Source: Verrucomicrobiota bacterium
GTDB taxonomy: Bacteria; Verrucomicrobiota; Verrucomicrobiia; Limisphaerales; UBA1100
Assembly (NCBI GenBank): GCA_028872645.1
Contig: JAPKDK010000108.1
Span: forward strand, 1 to 9,018
Reading direction: 5' to 3'
Length of the DNA stretch: 9,018 nt
Shown: positions 1 to 6,756 of the stretch, piece by piece
How the letters are laid out: each line of letters starts with the position of its first letter
How positions within the stretch are numbered: the first letter of the stretch is position 1
Position numbers and translations under genes: made by a program
The notes under the pieces: model-generated
What the model was told of the DNA's origin: nothing
Databases searched by the model: none
What the model saw: the letters and a program-made list of their open reading frames with translations, nothing else

Positions 1-53
1 CGAAACTCCGGGCAACCGACACGGTCGGCGCGTTGATGCGGGCGATTCGCCAT
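1..53 (-). CDS. Possible start of a further gene in the operon (partial, product unknown)
   Basis: An ATG at 53-51 opens a frame that stays free of stops to the window edge and reads MANRPHQRADRVGCPEFR. The purine run GAAGAGA lies about five to six bases upstream and could act as a Shine-Dalgarno site. The ATG is only 18 bases past the stop codon of the DUF1549/DUF1553 gene, a spacing typical of co-transcribed genes. The visible peptide is basic and has no recognisable domain. It lacks the CDG-SRR start shared by the three DUF1501 proteins upstream, so I do not assign it to that family. Only 17 complete codons are visible, so this could be chance. It would gain support if the frame continued for hundreds of codons beyond the window. 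Confidence 0.4.
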   Translation of the reverse strand, partial: MANRPHQRADRVGCPEF

Positions 54-58
54 GGCCG

Positions 59-87
59 TCTCTTCAACCGATCAATGGTTGAAGAGA
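59..87 (-). promoter_or_regulatory. 11-bp perfect hairpin holding a stop codon in its loop and a candidate RBS in its 3' arm
   Basis: Bases 87-77 (TCTCTTCAACC on the minus strand) pair without mismatch to 69-59 (GGTTGAAGAGA) around a seven-base loop. The loop, 76-70, contains the TGA stop (74-72) of the DUF1549/DUF1553 gene. The 3' arm contains the purine-rich GAAGAGA that precedes the ATG at 53-51. No U-run follows, so it is not a typical intrinsic terminator. The arrangement would let a ribosome finishing the upstream gene melt the stem and expose the next gene's binding site (translational coupling). The structure is seen directly; the coupling role is inference. It could also be an atypical terminator or a 3' end stabiliser. 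Confidence 0.55.
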
Positions 88-2540
88 AATTCCTTCGTGT
101 TAAACAGCGCCCAGATGACGTCCTCGTAGGATTCCTTTTTGCTCGCCGGCTTTTTAACGCCTTTATCGTCTTCAATCTCGCGCTCGAGATGTTGGCGGGC
201 GAGCAGCACTTCGCTGCCACTGGGCTCCCGCGCGAAGGCCAACAGGAATAACTCACGAATCTTGGTGTCGTCCTCGCGTTTGTCCGTGGACAACTTGGCC
301 GCACGACCGCTGCCGCTGCCGAGCTTGCCCTGAATGTCTTTCGAGTTCAGCAAATGCAAACTCTGCGCGAGGCTGGCGTCGCTGGAACGTTCGCACTCGC
401 ACGAGCTAGAACTGTCCGGTCGGCCAAACACCGTCAGGAAATATGATTGGCTGTTGAAGCTGTTGTCCGGCAATTGCACCGCGCGTGTGCCCACCGGCAG
501 CCCGGTGAAGTTTGCCTGAGAATCAGTCATCTGATTGATCGCATCGTACAACACCTCCGCGTTCAGGCGCTTGGGATAATAGCGACTGAAATAGGTTTTA
601 TCCTTCGCGTTGAATTCGTTCGGGATGGAACTGAGCTGATAGGTTTGCGACTGGCAAATCGTCCGGATCAGATTTTTCATGTTGAAACTGTCTTTGATAA
701 ACGACTGCGCCAGCGCCTGGAGCAACTCGGGGTTCACCGCCGGATTGGTTTCCCGCATATCATCCTCAGGCTCCACCAAACCACGACTGAAGAAATGTTT
801 CCAGTAACGGTTCACCAGCGTTTTGGCAAAGAACGGATTTGTGGGCTTGGCCAACCAATCTACCAAAGCGTGGCGGGGATCATCATCCGCTGTAAGCTCC
901 AGCGCTTCGCCACCAAGGCCTGTAGCCTTGACAGTGCCGCCGTCTTTTTTGTTGGCCGTTTGCGCCACTTTGCGGGTGTGGAAAATGATTTCCTCACCCG
1001 GATTGCGGCCCGGCTTGCGGCCCACTGTTGAGAAAAATGCCGAGAAGCTATAGTAATCTTTCTGGCTCCATTTCTCAAACGGATGATGATGGCACTGCGC
1101 GCACTGCATACGGGTGCCGAGGAAAAGCTGCGCGGTGTCTTCCATTTGGGTTTGCATGGTTTTCACCTCGCGATACCACGTGGCGGCGGGGTTGCGGCGC
1201 ATATCACCCGAGGCGGCGAGCACCGCGCGGGAAAACTCATCATAAGGCATATTTTTGTGCAGCGAATCACGGATCCACCCGTGGAAGGCGAAATTGCCGT
1301 GCATGGCGGTGGCGGCGGAGCGTTTGTTCCGCAAGAGTGCGCCCCATTTGTTGGCGAAATAATCCGCGTAATCCGTGCTCGCCAACAGGCGATCGATGAG
1401 CTTATCGCGCTTGGCGGGATTGGTGCTTTTCAAAAATGCCTCCGACTCAGTAGCCGTGGGCAGACGTCCGGCAATGTCGATGCTCACGCGCCGAATAAAC
1501 GTGGCGTCATCACACACCGCCGAGGGAGGCATCCCCACGCGCTTGAGTTTGGCAAACACGATGTCATCAATGAAATTGCGCGTCTGCGGCAATGTCTTAA
1601 CCGGCGCACCCAGCGGCACGCTGGCCTGGTACACTCCCACCTGGCCCTGATACCGAATCATCACCGACACATCGCCCGGTTGCTCGAAGAACGTCACGTG
1701 ACCGGAGGCATCCGTCTCGGCGATCTCCTTGTCATTCGCCTCATACGTGGCAATGTGCGTGGCATCTTCAGTGTGGCCATCGCTGTAAATCGCGGTCACC
1801 GTAATTTGTTGCGAGCCATTGGCGCTCACGAGGCGGCTCTTGGGGTAAACTTCCAAGGCGGCCACTGTCGGATCCGTATCGGCCCCGCGCGGCACACCCA
1901 TGGCGATCCACCGTGTGATGAGCTGATAATCATGACTCTTCGGATCCAAGCGCGCGCCGCCGCCGTGGGGCAAAATGGCCGCGGCTTTTAGCAGCAACAA
2001 ACTATTGGCAGGCGCCGCCGGGCTCAAGCGCCGGCCACGTCCTTCTTTCACGAGATATTCAAAATCTTCCTGCGGTTCAAAGCCCAACAGCGACAGCCGG
2101 AAACCATTCTGCCCGCCGCTCTTGCCGTGGCATCCGCCACCGTTGCACCCAGCCTTAGTAAAGATCGGCACAATTTGATTGGCGAAATTAATCGGCTGCT
2201 CCACGCCGAATTGTTGCACTTTTACTTTCACCACACTCTTTAGTTTACCCATGGTGGCCGTAATCGTCGCCGCCCCATCGCCGAGCGGCGTAACCATGCC
2301 ATGCGGCGTAATCGCAACCACGCGGGCGGGGGTGGCGGAATATTTCACTACGCGCGTGACGTCCACGTCTTTGCCGCTGTCTTTGGCCGTAGCCACCAGT
2401 TGTTGGCGCGCGTGTTGGCCTTTCAGTTCAAACGCCTGCGCGCCCGTACCGAACTGCGCTGCAAGCTCTAACGCACTCGGCGCTGCCGCGGCAAAACTCA
2501 CGCCGGCCAGCATAGCTATGATTAATACTTTTTCTTTCAT
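72..2540 (-). CDS. Sec-exported PSCyt1-like / Ig-like / DUF1549 / DUF1553 haem-binding protein
   Basis: An 822-residue protein of the planctomycete-type cytochrome family; its biochemical role is not established. Residues 1-20 form a Sec signal peptide (basic MKEK, hydrophobic core, AAAA before Pro21). Residues about 60-109 resemble a Big_2 Ig-like repeat. C132-NGGG-C137-H138 is a CX4CH haem-type motif in a PSCyt1-like segment (about 112-220). A second Ig-like domain spans about 228-310. DUF1549 covers about 322-510 and carries C480-AQ-C483-H484-HHPFEKW, a canonical CxxCH. DUF1553 runs from about 555 to 815, with NRYWKHFFSRGLVEPEDD and the FGRPD...CECER signature (C714, C716). Both haem-type motifs imply a periplasmic or surface location. 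The start has no clear Shine-Dalgarno site, but the signal peptide supports this ATG. It begins 20 bases after the 448-residue DUF1501 gene, and pairing of these two families is typical. It appears complete. Confidence 0.93.
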   Translation of the reverse strand: MKEKVLIIAMLAGVSFAAAAPSALELAAQFGTGAQAFELKGQHARQQLVATAKDSGKDVDVTRVVKYSATPARVVAITPHGMVTPLGDGAATITATMGKLKSVVKVKVQQFGVEQPINFANQIVPIFTKAGCNGGGCHGKSGGQNGFRLSLLGFEPQEDFEYLVKEGRGRRLSPAAPANSLLLLKAAAILPHGGGARLDPKSHDYQLITRWIAMGVPRGADTDPTVAALEVYPKSRLVSANGSQQITVTAIYSDGHTEDATHIATYEANDKEIAETDASGHVTFFEQPGDVSVMIRYQGQVGVYQASVPLGAPVKTLPQTRNFIDDIVFAKLKRVGMPPSAVCDDATFIRRVSIDIAGRLPTATESEAFLKSTNPAKRDKLIDRLLASTDYADYFANKWGALLRNKRSAATAMHGNFAFHGWIRDSLHKNMPYDEFSRAVLAASGDMRRNPAATWYREVKTMQTQMEDTAQLFLGTRMQCAQCHHHPFEKWSQKDYYSFSAFFSTVGRKPGRNPGEEIIFHTRKVAQTANKKDGGTVKATGLGGEALELTADDDPRHALVDWLAKPTNPFFAKTLVNRYWKHFFSRGLVEPEDDMRETNPAVNPELLQALAQSFIKDSFNMKNLIRTICQSQTYQLSSIPNEFNAKDKTYFSRYYPKRLNAEVLYDAINQMTDSQANFTGLPVGTRAVQLPDNSFNSQSYFLTVFGRPDSSSSCECERSSDASLAQSLHLLNSKDIQGKLGSGSGRAAKLSTDKREDDTKIRELFLLAFAREPSGSEVLLARQHLEREIEDDKGVKKPASKKESYEDVIWALFNTKEFLFNH

Positions 2541-2560
2541 AATTGTTTTCAGGTTGGGGG

Positions 2561-3907
2561 TTAACTTAATTCAGGAATGGATTTCCAGCCATCCACAAGA
2601 TATTGCGGCCGGCCGGTAAGATCGGCCACGGTGGTGGCGTTGGGGTCAATCCCCATGTGTTGGTAAAGTGTGGCGTGAACTTCGCCCATGTGCACGGGGC
2701 GCTCGGCGGGCTCAGCGGCGTGCTTGTCGCTTGCCCCAATCATCTGCCCGTGGTTCATGCCTCCGCCCGCGACAAACGCGCAACTTACGTTCGGCCAGTG
2801 GTCACGACCGCCCTTCTTGTTAATCTTTGGCGTGCGACCAAACTCACCCCACGCCACCACAGCCACGTCCTTGTCCAAGCCTCGATCATGGAGATCCTGA
2901 ATCAACGCCGCGAGACCTTGATCAAAAATGGGGGCATGCCCGTTCACCCCGCTCTTGGCATCGTAAATATTACTATGAAAATCCCAACGGCCGAAGTTCA
3001 GTGTCACCACACGGGCACCGGCTTCCACCAGGCGCCGCGCCATCAAAAAGTGTGTGTTGTTGCGGGGCGCGCCATCCCCAAAATTTTTCGGATCCCCCTT
3101 GCCATACCTCTCTAGAATTTTCGGATTTTCCTTCTCCAGGTTCAGCGCATCAGCCATCTTACTGCTGGTTAGCACCCCCATTGCCTGTTGTGTGAAGGCA
3201 TCCATTCCGGCCAGATAACCGCTGTTGTCGACGTCACGCCGGAAATTATCAAAGCCTTCCAGCAATGACGTACGACTGCCGAAACGTTTCTTCGACACAT
3301 CGTTCAAAGTGAGATCACCTTTACTCTGGTTGGTCGGCTTAAAGGGCCCGTGACCGATACCAAGGAATCCCGGCTTGCCCGAAGCTCCGTATGGTGGATG
3401 CCCCGCTTTAGGAGCAAGGCCAATAAAAGGGGGGATGCCGCCCTTGGCCGGGCCCTGCAATTTGGAAATCGCCGCGCCGATACTCGGCCAGCCCCCAGCG
3501 GCCTGACCGGTGGTGTTAAAGGTGGAACCTTTTCGGCCGCTGTAGCACATGAAGGAATCGTGCGAACCGCCTGGAGCTCCAATGATCGAGCGGATGCCCG
3601 ACCACTTGTCCATTATGCCCGCGAGGTTCGGCAACAGTTCGCTAATCTGAATGCCCGGCACGTTTGTGGGAATGGGATTAAGCGCGCCCCGATACTCCTT
3701 GGGCGCATCGGGCTTAAGATCAATGAGATCCTGATGCGGTGGCGCGCCGGCCATGTAAATCATGATCACCGCCTTGTGATTTTTCGCCGCGCCCGCCGCG
3801 AGTAACTGCGGCAACGACAAGCTCCCCAGCGCCCCGACTTGCAAAAAGTCGCGCCGGCTCATTCCATCGCACAGCGGCGAATGGCGTTGTCCACCTATTT
3901 TAAACAT
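2561..3907 (-). CDS. Tat-exported DUF1501 protein (third in cluster)
   Basis: A 448-residue DUF1501 protein of the alkaline phosphatase/sulfatase-like superfamily; substrate unknown. The N-terminus has CDGMSRRDFLQVG (residues 13-25), a twin-arginine signal followed by a hydrophobic stretch to about residue 40, so export in folded form is likely. Family motifs are AGAPPHQD (H58, D60), GGSHDSF, GRWDFH (D309, H311), WGEFGRTPKIN (E355) and GGRDHW (D369, H370). The Asp/His pairs resemble metal ligands of the superfamily; that role is inferred. The C-terminus has GRPQYLV and ends in PELS. It resembles the 449-residue DUF1501 gene at 5407-6756 closely throughout, including GGMNHGQ-IGA-DKH. The ATG follows AAAAAGAGAGC, which contains a plausible Shine-Dalgarno site. 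The DUF1549/DUF1553 gene follows 20 bases later, so co-translation is likely. Confidence 0.94.
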   Translation of the reverse strand: MFKIGGQRHSPLCDGMSRRDFLQVGALGSLSLPQLLAAGAAKNHKAVIMIYMAGAPPHQDLIDLKPDAPKEYRGALNPIPTNVPGIQISELLPNLAGIMDKWSGIRSIIGAPGGSHDSFMCYSGRKGSTFNTTGQAAGGWPSIGAAISKLQGPAKGGIPPFIGLAPKAGHPPYGASGKPGFLGIGHGPFKPTNQSKGDLTLNDVSKKRFGSRTSLLEGFDNFRRDVDNSGYLAGMDAFTQQAMGVLTSSKMADALNLEKENPKILERYGKGDPKNFGDGAPRNNTHFLMARRLVEAGARVVTLNFGRWDFHSNIYDAKSGVNGHAPIFDQGLAALIQDLHDRGLDKDVAVVAWGEFGRTPKINKKGGRDHWPNVSCAFVAGGGMNHGQMIGASDKHAAEPAERPVHMGEVHATLYQHMGIDPNATTVADLTGRPQYLVDGWKSIPELS

Positions 3908-3925
3908 GCTCTCTTTTTAGCGGCA

Positions 3926-3960
3926 CTGGCCGGCGGAAAATCTTCCGTCAGCCGCGCCAG
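3926..3960 (-). promoter_or_regulatory. Imperfect GC-rich hairpin in the leader of the third DUF1501 gene
   Basis: On the minus strand, CTGGC at 3960-3956 pairs with GCCAG at 3930-3926. Inside that, about eight further pairs (CGG/CCG and CGGAA/TTCCG) close a four-base loop, with short bulges on the 5' side. About 13 pairs form in total. The structure ends 18 bases before the ATG at 3907. No U-run follows directly, so it is not an obvious terminator. It could be a processing or stability element, or an attenuator, between the two halves of the operon. Its function is inferred from position only. Confidence 0.4.
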
Positions 3961-3979
3961 TATCTATTTCTGAGTCTAG

Positions 3980-4051
3980 CTAAATCAATTCTTTAATCAG
4001 ACCACGGCAGCATTGGTTAGGAACTGTTTGGTCTACATTGATTTTCAACAT
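3980..4051 (-). pseudogene. Miniature DUF1501 remnant: head and tail of a gene joined by internal deletion
   Basis: A 23-codon frame (ATG 4051-4049, stop TAG 3982-3980) starts nine bases after the stop of the 428-residue DUF1501 gene, behind GGAAACATT, which includes a possible Shine-Dalgarno site. It begins MLKI and ends IKELI-stop, the same first four and last five residues as its 428-residue neighbour. The codons differ mostly at third positions (ATTAAAGAATTGATT against ATTAAGGAACTCATC). The middle (NVDQTVPNQCCRGL) contains a PN...C...G pattern loosely like the neighbour's TPNGRDCDG. The simplest reading is a tandem copy of a DUF1501 gene that lost almost all of its interior. The third-position differences suggest the copy was already diverged before or after the loss. 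It could instead be a chance or functional small ORF. It was found by reading the frame directly; no domain remains. Confidence 0.55.
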
Positions 4052-4060
4052 AATGTTTCC

Positions 4061-5347
4061 TTAGATGAGTTCCTTAATCGGCCGGCCATTTTCCACCATG
4101 TAAGTGGGGCGACCCTGCGGGCTAGTAAACTGTAGATTGTGGCCGAGGCCAAACATGTGCAGGATGGTGGCCATGACATCCTGGGGATGGATCGGGTTTT
4201 CCTCGGGCACTTCAATTTTACTGGAGCTTTTGCCAATAACCTGCCCCATGCGCAGTCCGCCACCAGCCATGGCTAATGTACAGAGCTTGCCCCAGTGATC
4301 GCGGCCACCCTTGCTGTTGATGCGGGGCGTGCGCCCAAATTCTCCGGTAACAACCACCAACGTATCGTCAAGCTGCCCGCTTTCAGTTAAATCATTGATT
4401 AGAGCTGAAACGCCCTGATCCAACTGTCGGGCGCGACCCTTAAGCCCTTTGACGATCCCGCCATGCATATCCCATCCGCCGTAGCTAACGTTCACAAACC
4501 CACAACCGGCAGCCGTGAGGCGTTTAGCTAAAAGCAATTGTTCCCCAAGCCCTTTGCCGTAGCGCGCGCGGACTTTCGGATCTTCCTTTTTGATGTCAAA
4601 CGCGTCCTTCGAATTGCCGAGCACAAGGTCGAAAGCTTGTTGCTCGAAGCCATCGATCCCTTCCATTTGACCGGACCGATCGATGTTTCGGTTGATGTTA
4701 TCCAGCTCACCGAGCAACCCGCGCCTTCCGTCTAAGCGGTTACTGTCCACACTCAAATCCATATTTTTGCGCGCCTGACCACTGGGGCTCAATGCCTGAT
4801 AACGCGCACCAAGCCAGCCGGGGCCGTCATTCCTGATATTGCCAATCTTAACATAGGTTGGCATTCCCGTTTTTGGATCGGTCGTCCCCTTGGCCTTGGC
4901 AATAATGGAGCCCACTGAAGGCTTCATGTTGGCACGATCATTGTAGCCGGTCATCACCCAAGTCGTGCCAATGCTGTGGCTGCTGCTACCATGAGCAAAT
5001 GAACGGACCAATGCCATGCGGTCTGCGCATTTTCCAATTTCTGGGAACGTGCCACCTACTGTGACTCCCGCAATGGGAGTTTTACATTCTCCAGTGATGC
5101 TACGGTACTCGGACGGCGCATCCATCCTAGGATCAAATGTCTCCACATGCGTTGGCCCACCCGCGAGCCAAATCCAAATCACAGATTTGTTTTTTATCGT
5201 CACCCCCTGCTTCGCGGCTATGTCTTTGGCCTGCAATAATCCGGGCAGCGACATGCCCGCTGCGCCCAGCGTGCCCACCTGCAGAAAATTTCTTCGTGAC
5301 AGTCCGTCGCAGTCACGACCATTGGGAGTTCCGAATATTTTTAACAT
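4061..5347 (-). CDS. Tat-exported DUF1501 protein (second in cluster, divergent branch)
   Basis: A 428-residue DUF1501 protein; substrate unknown. The start MLKI is followed by CDGLSRRNFLQVG (residues 13-25), a twin-arginine signal with its hydrophobic segment ending near residue 40. Family motifs are LAGGPTHVETFDP (H67, D72), GGWDMHGG (D293, H295), GEFGRTPRIN (E336) and GGRDHW (D350, H351). GRPTYMV then leads to the terminal IKELI. It differs from its two neighbours: PTHVETFDPRMDAPSEYR replaces their PPHQD...LKP-APKE block, GGLRMGQVIG replaces GGMNHGQ-IGA, and the H-P-Q-D-V-M-A-T block replaces the G-E-V-x-A-T-L-Y block. It is therefore a separate subfamily rather than a recent duplicate. 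GC in sampled stretches is lower than in the 449-residue gene. It begins 59 bases after that gene's stop with no strong Shine-Dalgarno site; a miniature remnant follows nine bases downstream. Confidence 0.94.
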   Translation of the reverse strand: MLKIFGTPNGRDCDGLSRRNFLQVGTLGAAGMSLPGLLQAKDIAAKQGVTIKNKSVIWIWLAGGPTHVETFDPRMDAPSEYRSITGECKTPIAGVTVGGTFPEIGKCADRMALVRSFAHGSSSHSIGTTWVMTGYNDRANMKPSVGSIIAKAKGTTDPKTGMPTYVKIGNIRNDGPGWLGARYQALSPSGQARKNMDLSVDSNRLDGRRGLLGELDNINRNIDRSGQMEGIDGFEQQAFDLVLGNSKDAFDIKKEDPKVRARYGKGLGEQLLLAKRLTAAGCGFVNVSYGGWDMHGGIVKGLKGRARQLDQGVSALINDLTESGQLDDTLVVVTGEFGRTPRINSKGGRDHWGKLCTLAMAGGGLRMGQVIGKSSSKIEVPEENPIHPQDVMATILHMFGLGHNLQFTSPQGRPTYMVENGRPIKELI

Positions 5348-5406
5348 GAGCTTGTCTTTCGTGGGTCCGGCTTGAGTTTTGTTTTTTACATAACTACCAA
5401 CAAAAA

Positions 5407-6756
5407 TTAACTTACCAATTCCGGCAATGGCTTCATGCCTGGATCAACAAGATACCGCGGACGGCCCTGCAAATCGGGGACGGTGGTGGTTTCCACATTA
5501 ATGCCCATCGCGGTGTAGAGGGTAGCGAACACTTCGCCGAATTTCACCGGACGATCGGTGGCTTCGCCGCCGTGTTTGTCGGTGGCGCCGATAACTTGGC
5601 CGTGGTTCATTCCGCCACAGGCGAGCGCGGCGCAACTCACGCGTGGCCAGTGGTCGCGGCCGGCTTTGGCGTTGATCTTGGGGGTGCGACCAAATTCGCC
5701 CCACACTACCACGCTCACATCGCGGGCCATGCCGCGTTGATGCAAATCCTCGACGAGCGCAGTAATCCCCTGATCGAGCATCGGCATGTCTTCGCGGCCG
5801 CGCTTGAAGTTGGCACTGTGCCAATCCCATCGGCTAAACGCCAGCGTGACACAGCGCGCGCCGGCCTCTATCAAACGCCGTGCCATTAAAAAATCATCCA
5901 GCAATTTATGCGAGCCATCGGATTGTTTTTTATTTTGCCCGCGCCCATAACGATCGCGCAGCTTGGGGTCTTCCCTTTCCAAATCCAATGCCTCGGCAAA
6001 GCGTGTGGAGGTGAGCATGGCCAATGCCTGTTGATTGAAGGAATCGAGGCCTTCCATTTGCCCGTTGTTATCAATATCGCTGCGAAGTACATCAAACTGT
6101 GAAAGCAATGAGCGCCGTCCATCGAGGCGATCGAGGTTGATGCCGTTGAGTTTCATGTCCGCCTGCACGCCGCCTGCTTTGGCGGGGAGAAACGGACTGT
6201 GAGCGCGACCAAGAAATCCATGCGGCCCGGGGTTGCCCCATTCTTTGTGGCCGCAATTCGGAGCCAACCCCACAAAGGGCGGCACGCCTTTCGCGGCTGG
6301 GCCTTTTAGCTTGGAAAGCACTGCGCCCATGCCCGGCCATCCGCCGGCGGGCTGATTGCCAAAGTTGCCGCGGCCGGTTTGGCATTGCCACGCATCGTGG
6401 CTACCATTGGCCCCGACCATGGAACGGATGACGGTGAACTTATCCATCATCTTCGCCATGCGGGGAAACTGATCACCAATCCGAATGCCGGGGACATTTG
6501 TAGAAATCTCGTTGAACTCGCCACGGATTTCTTTGGGCGCGTTGGGCTTTAGGTCCCACATATCCTGATGCGGCGGACCCCCCGGCAGAAAGATATTAAT
6601 GATCGCTTTGTGCCCATGACGAACGCCTTGCCGCTGCTCAGCTTGAAGGATTTGCGGCAACGAAAGGCCGCCCATCGCGAGGCCGCCAATCTGCAAGAAA
6701 CCACGGCGAGAGAGGCCGTCGCAGAACTGATATTTTTGCCCTTTGATCGTGATCAT
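5407..6756 (-). CDS. Tat-exported DUF1501 protein (first in cluster)
   Basis: A 449-residue DUF1501 protein of the alkaline phosphatase/sulfatase-like superfamily; reaction unknown. CDGLSRRGFLQIGG (residues 12-25) is a twin-arginine signal, followed by a Gly/Leu-rich hydrophobic stretch to about residue 39. Motifs are LPGGPPHQDMWDLKP (H63, D65, D68), GSHDAW, SRWDWH (D311, H313), WGEFGRTPKIN (E354) and AGRDHW (D368, H369). GRPRYLVDPG and a terminal PELVS close the protein. Length and motif order match the 448-residue paralogue at 2561-3907. The ATG at 6756 lacks an evident Shine-Dalgarno site, but the next in-frame Met (residue 27) would destroy the Tat signal, so this start is preferred. It is the first gene after a 174-base gap and so the likeliest head of the exported-protein operon. 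Confidence 0.94.
   Translation of the reverse strand: MITIKGQKYQFCDGLSRRGFLQIGGLAMGGLSLPQILQAEQRQGVRHGHKAIINIFLPGGPPHQDMWDLKPNAPKEIRGEFNEISTNVPGIRIGDQFPRMAKMMDKFTVIRSMVGANGSHDAWQCQTGRGNFGNQPAGGWPGMGAVLSKLKGPAAKGVPPFVGLAPNCGHKEWGNPGPHGFLGRAHSPFLPAKAGGVQADMKLNGINLDRLDGRRSLLSQFDVLRSDIDNNGQMEGLDSFNQQALAMLTSTRFAEALDLEREDPKLRDRYGRGQNKKQSDGSHKLLDDFLMARRLIEAGARCVTLAFSRWDWHSANFKRGREDMPMLDQGITALVEDLHQRGMARDVSVVVWGEFGRTPKINAKAGRDHWPRVSCAALACGGMNHGQVIGATDKHGGEATDRPVKFGEVFATLYTAMGINVETTTVPDLQGRPRYLVDPGMKPLPELVS

Noticed and set aside
41..51. GGCGATTCGCC near-palindrome at the start of the possible downstream gene
   Set aside because: The five-base arms leave a one-base centre, too tight for an RNA hairpin, and such short palindromes are expected by chance at this GC content.
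447..1031. 194-codon plus-strand open frame
   Set aside because: It is the complement of the DUF1553 region and has no recognisable domain.
1083..1991. 302-codon plus-strand open frame
   Set aside because: It lies wholly antisense to the DUF1549/DUF1553 gene, whose motifs are intact. Its product is rich in His, Arg and Gly with no domain, as expected of a GC-driven shadow frame.
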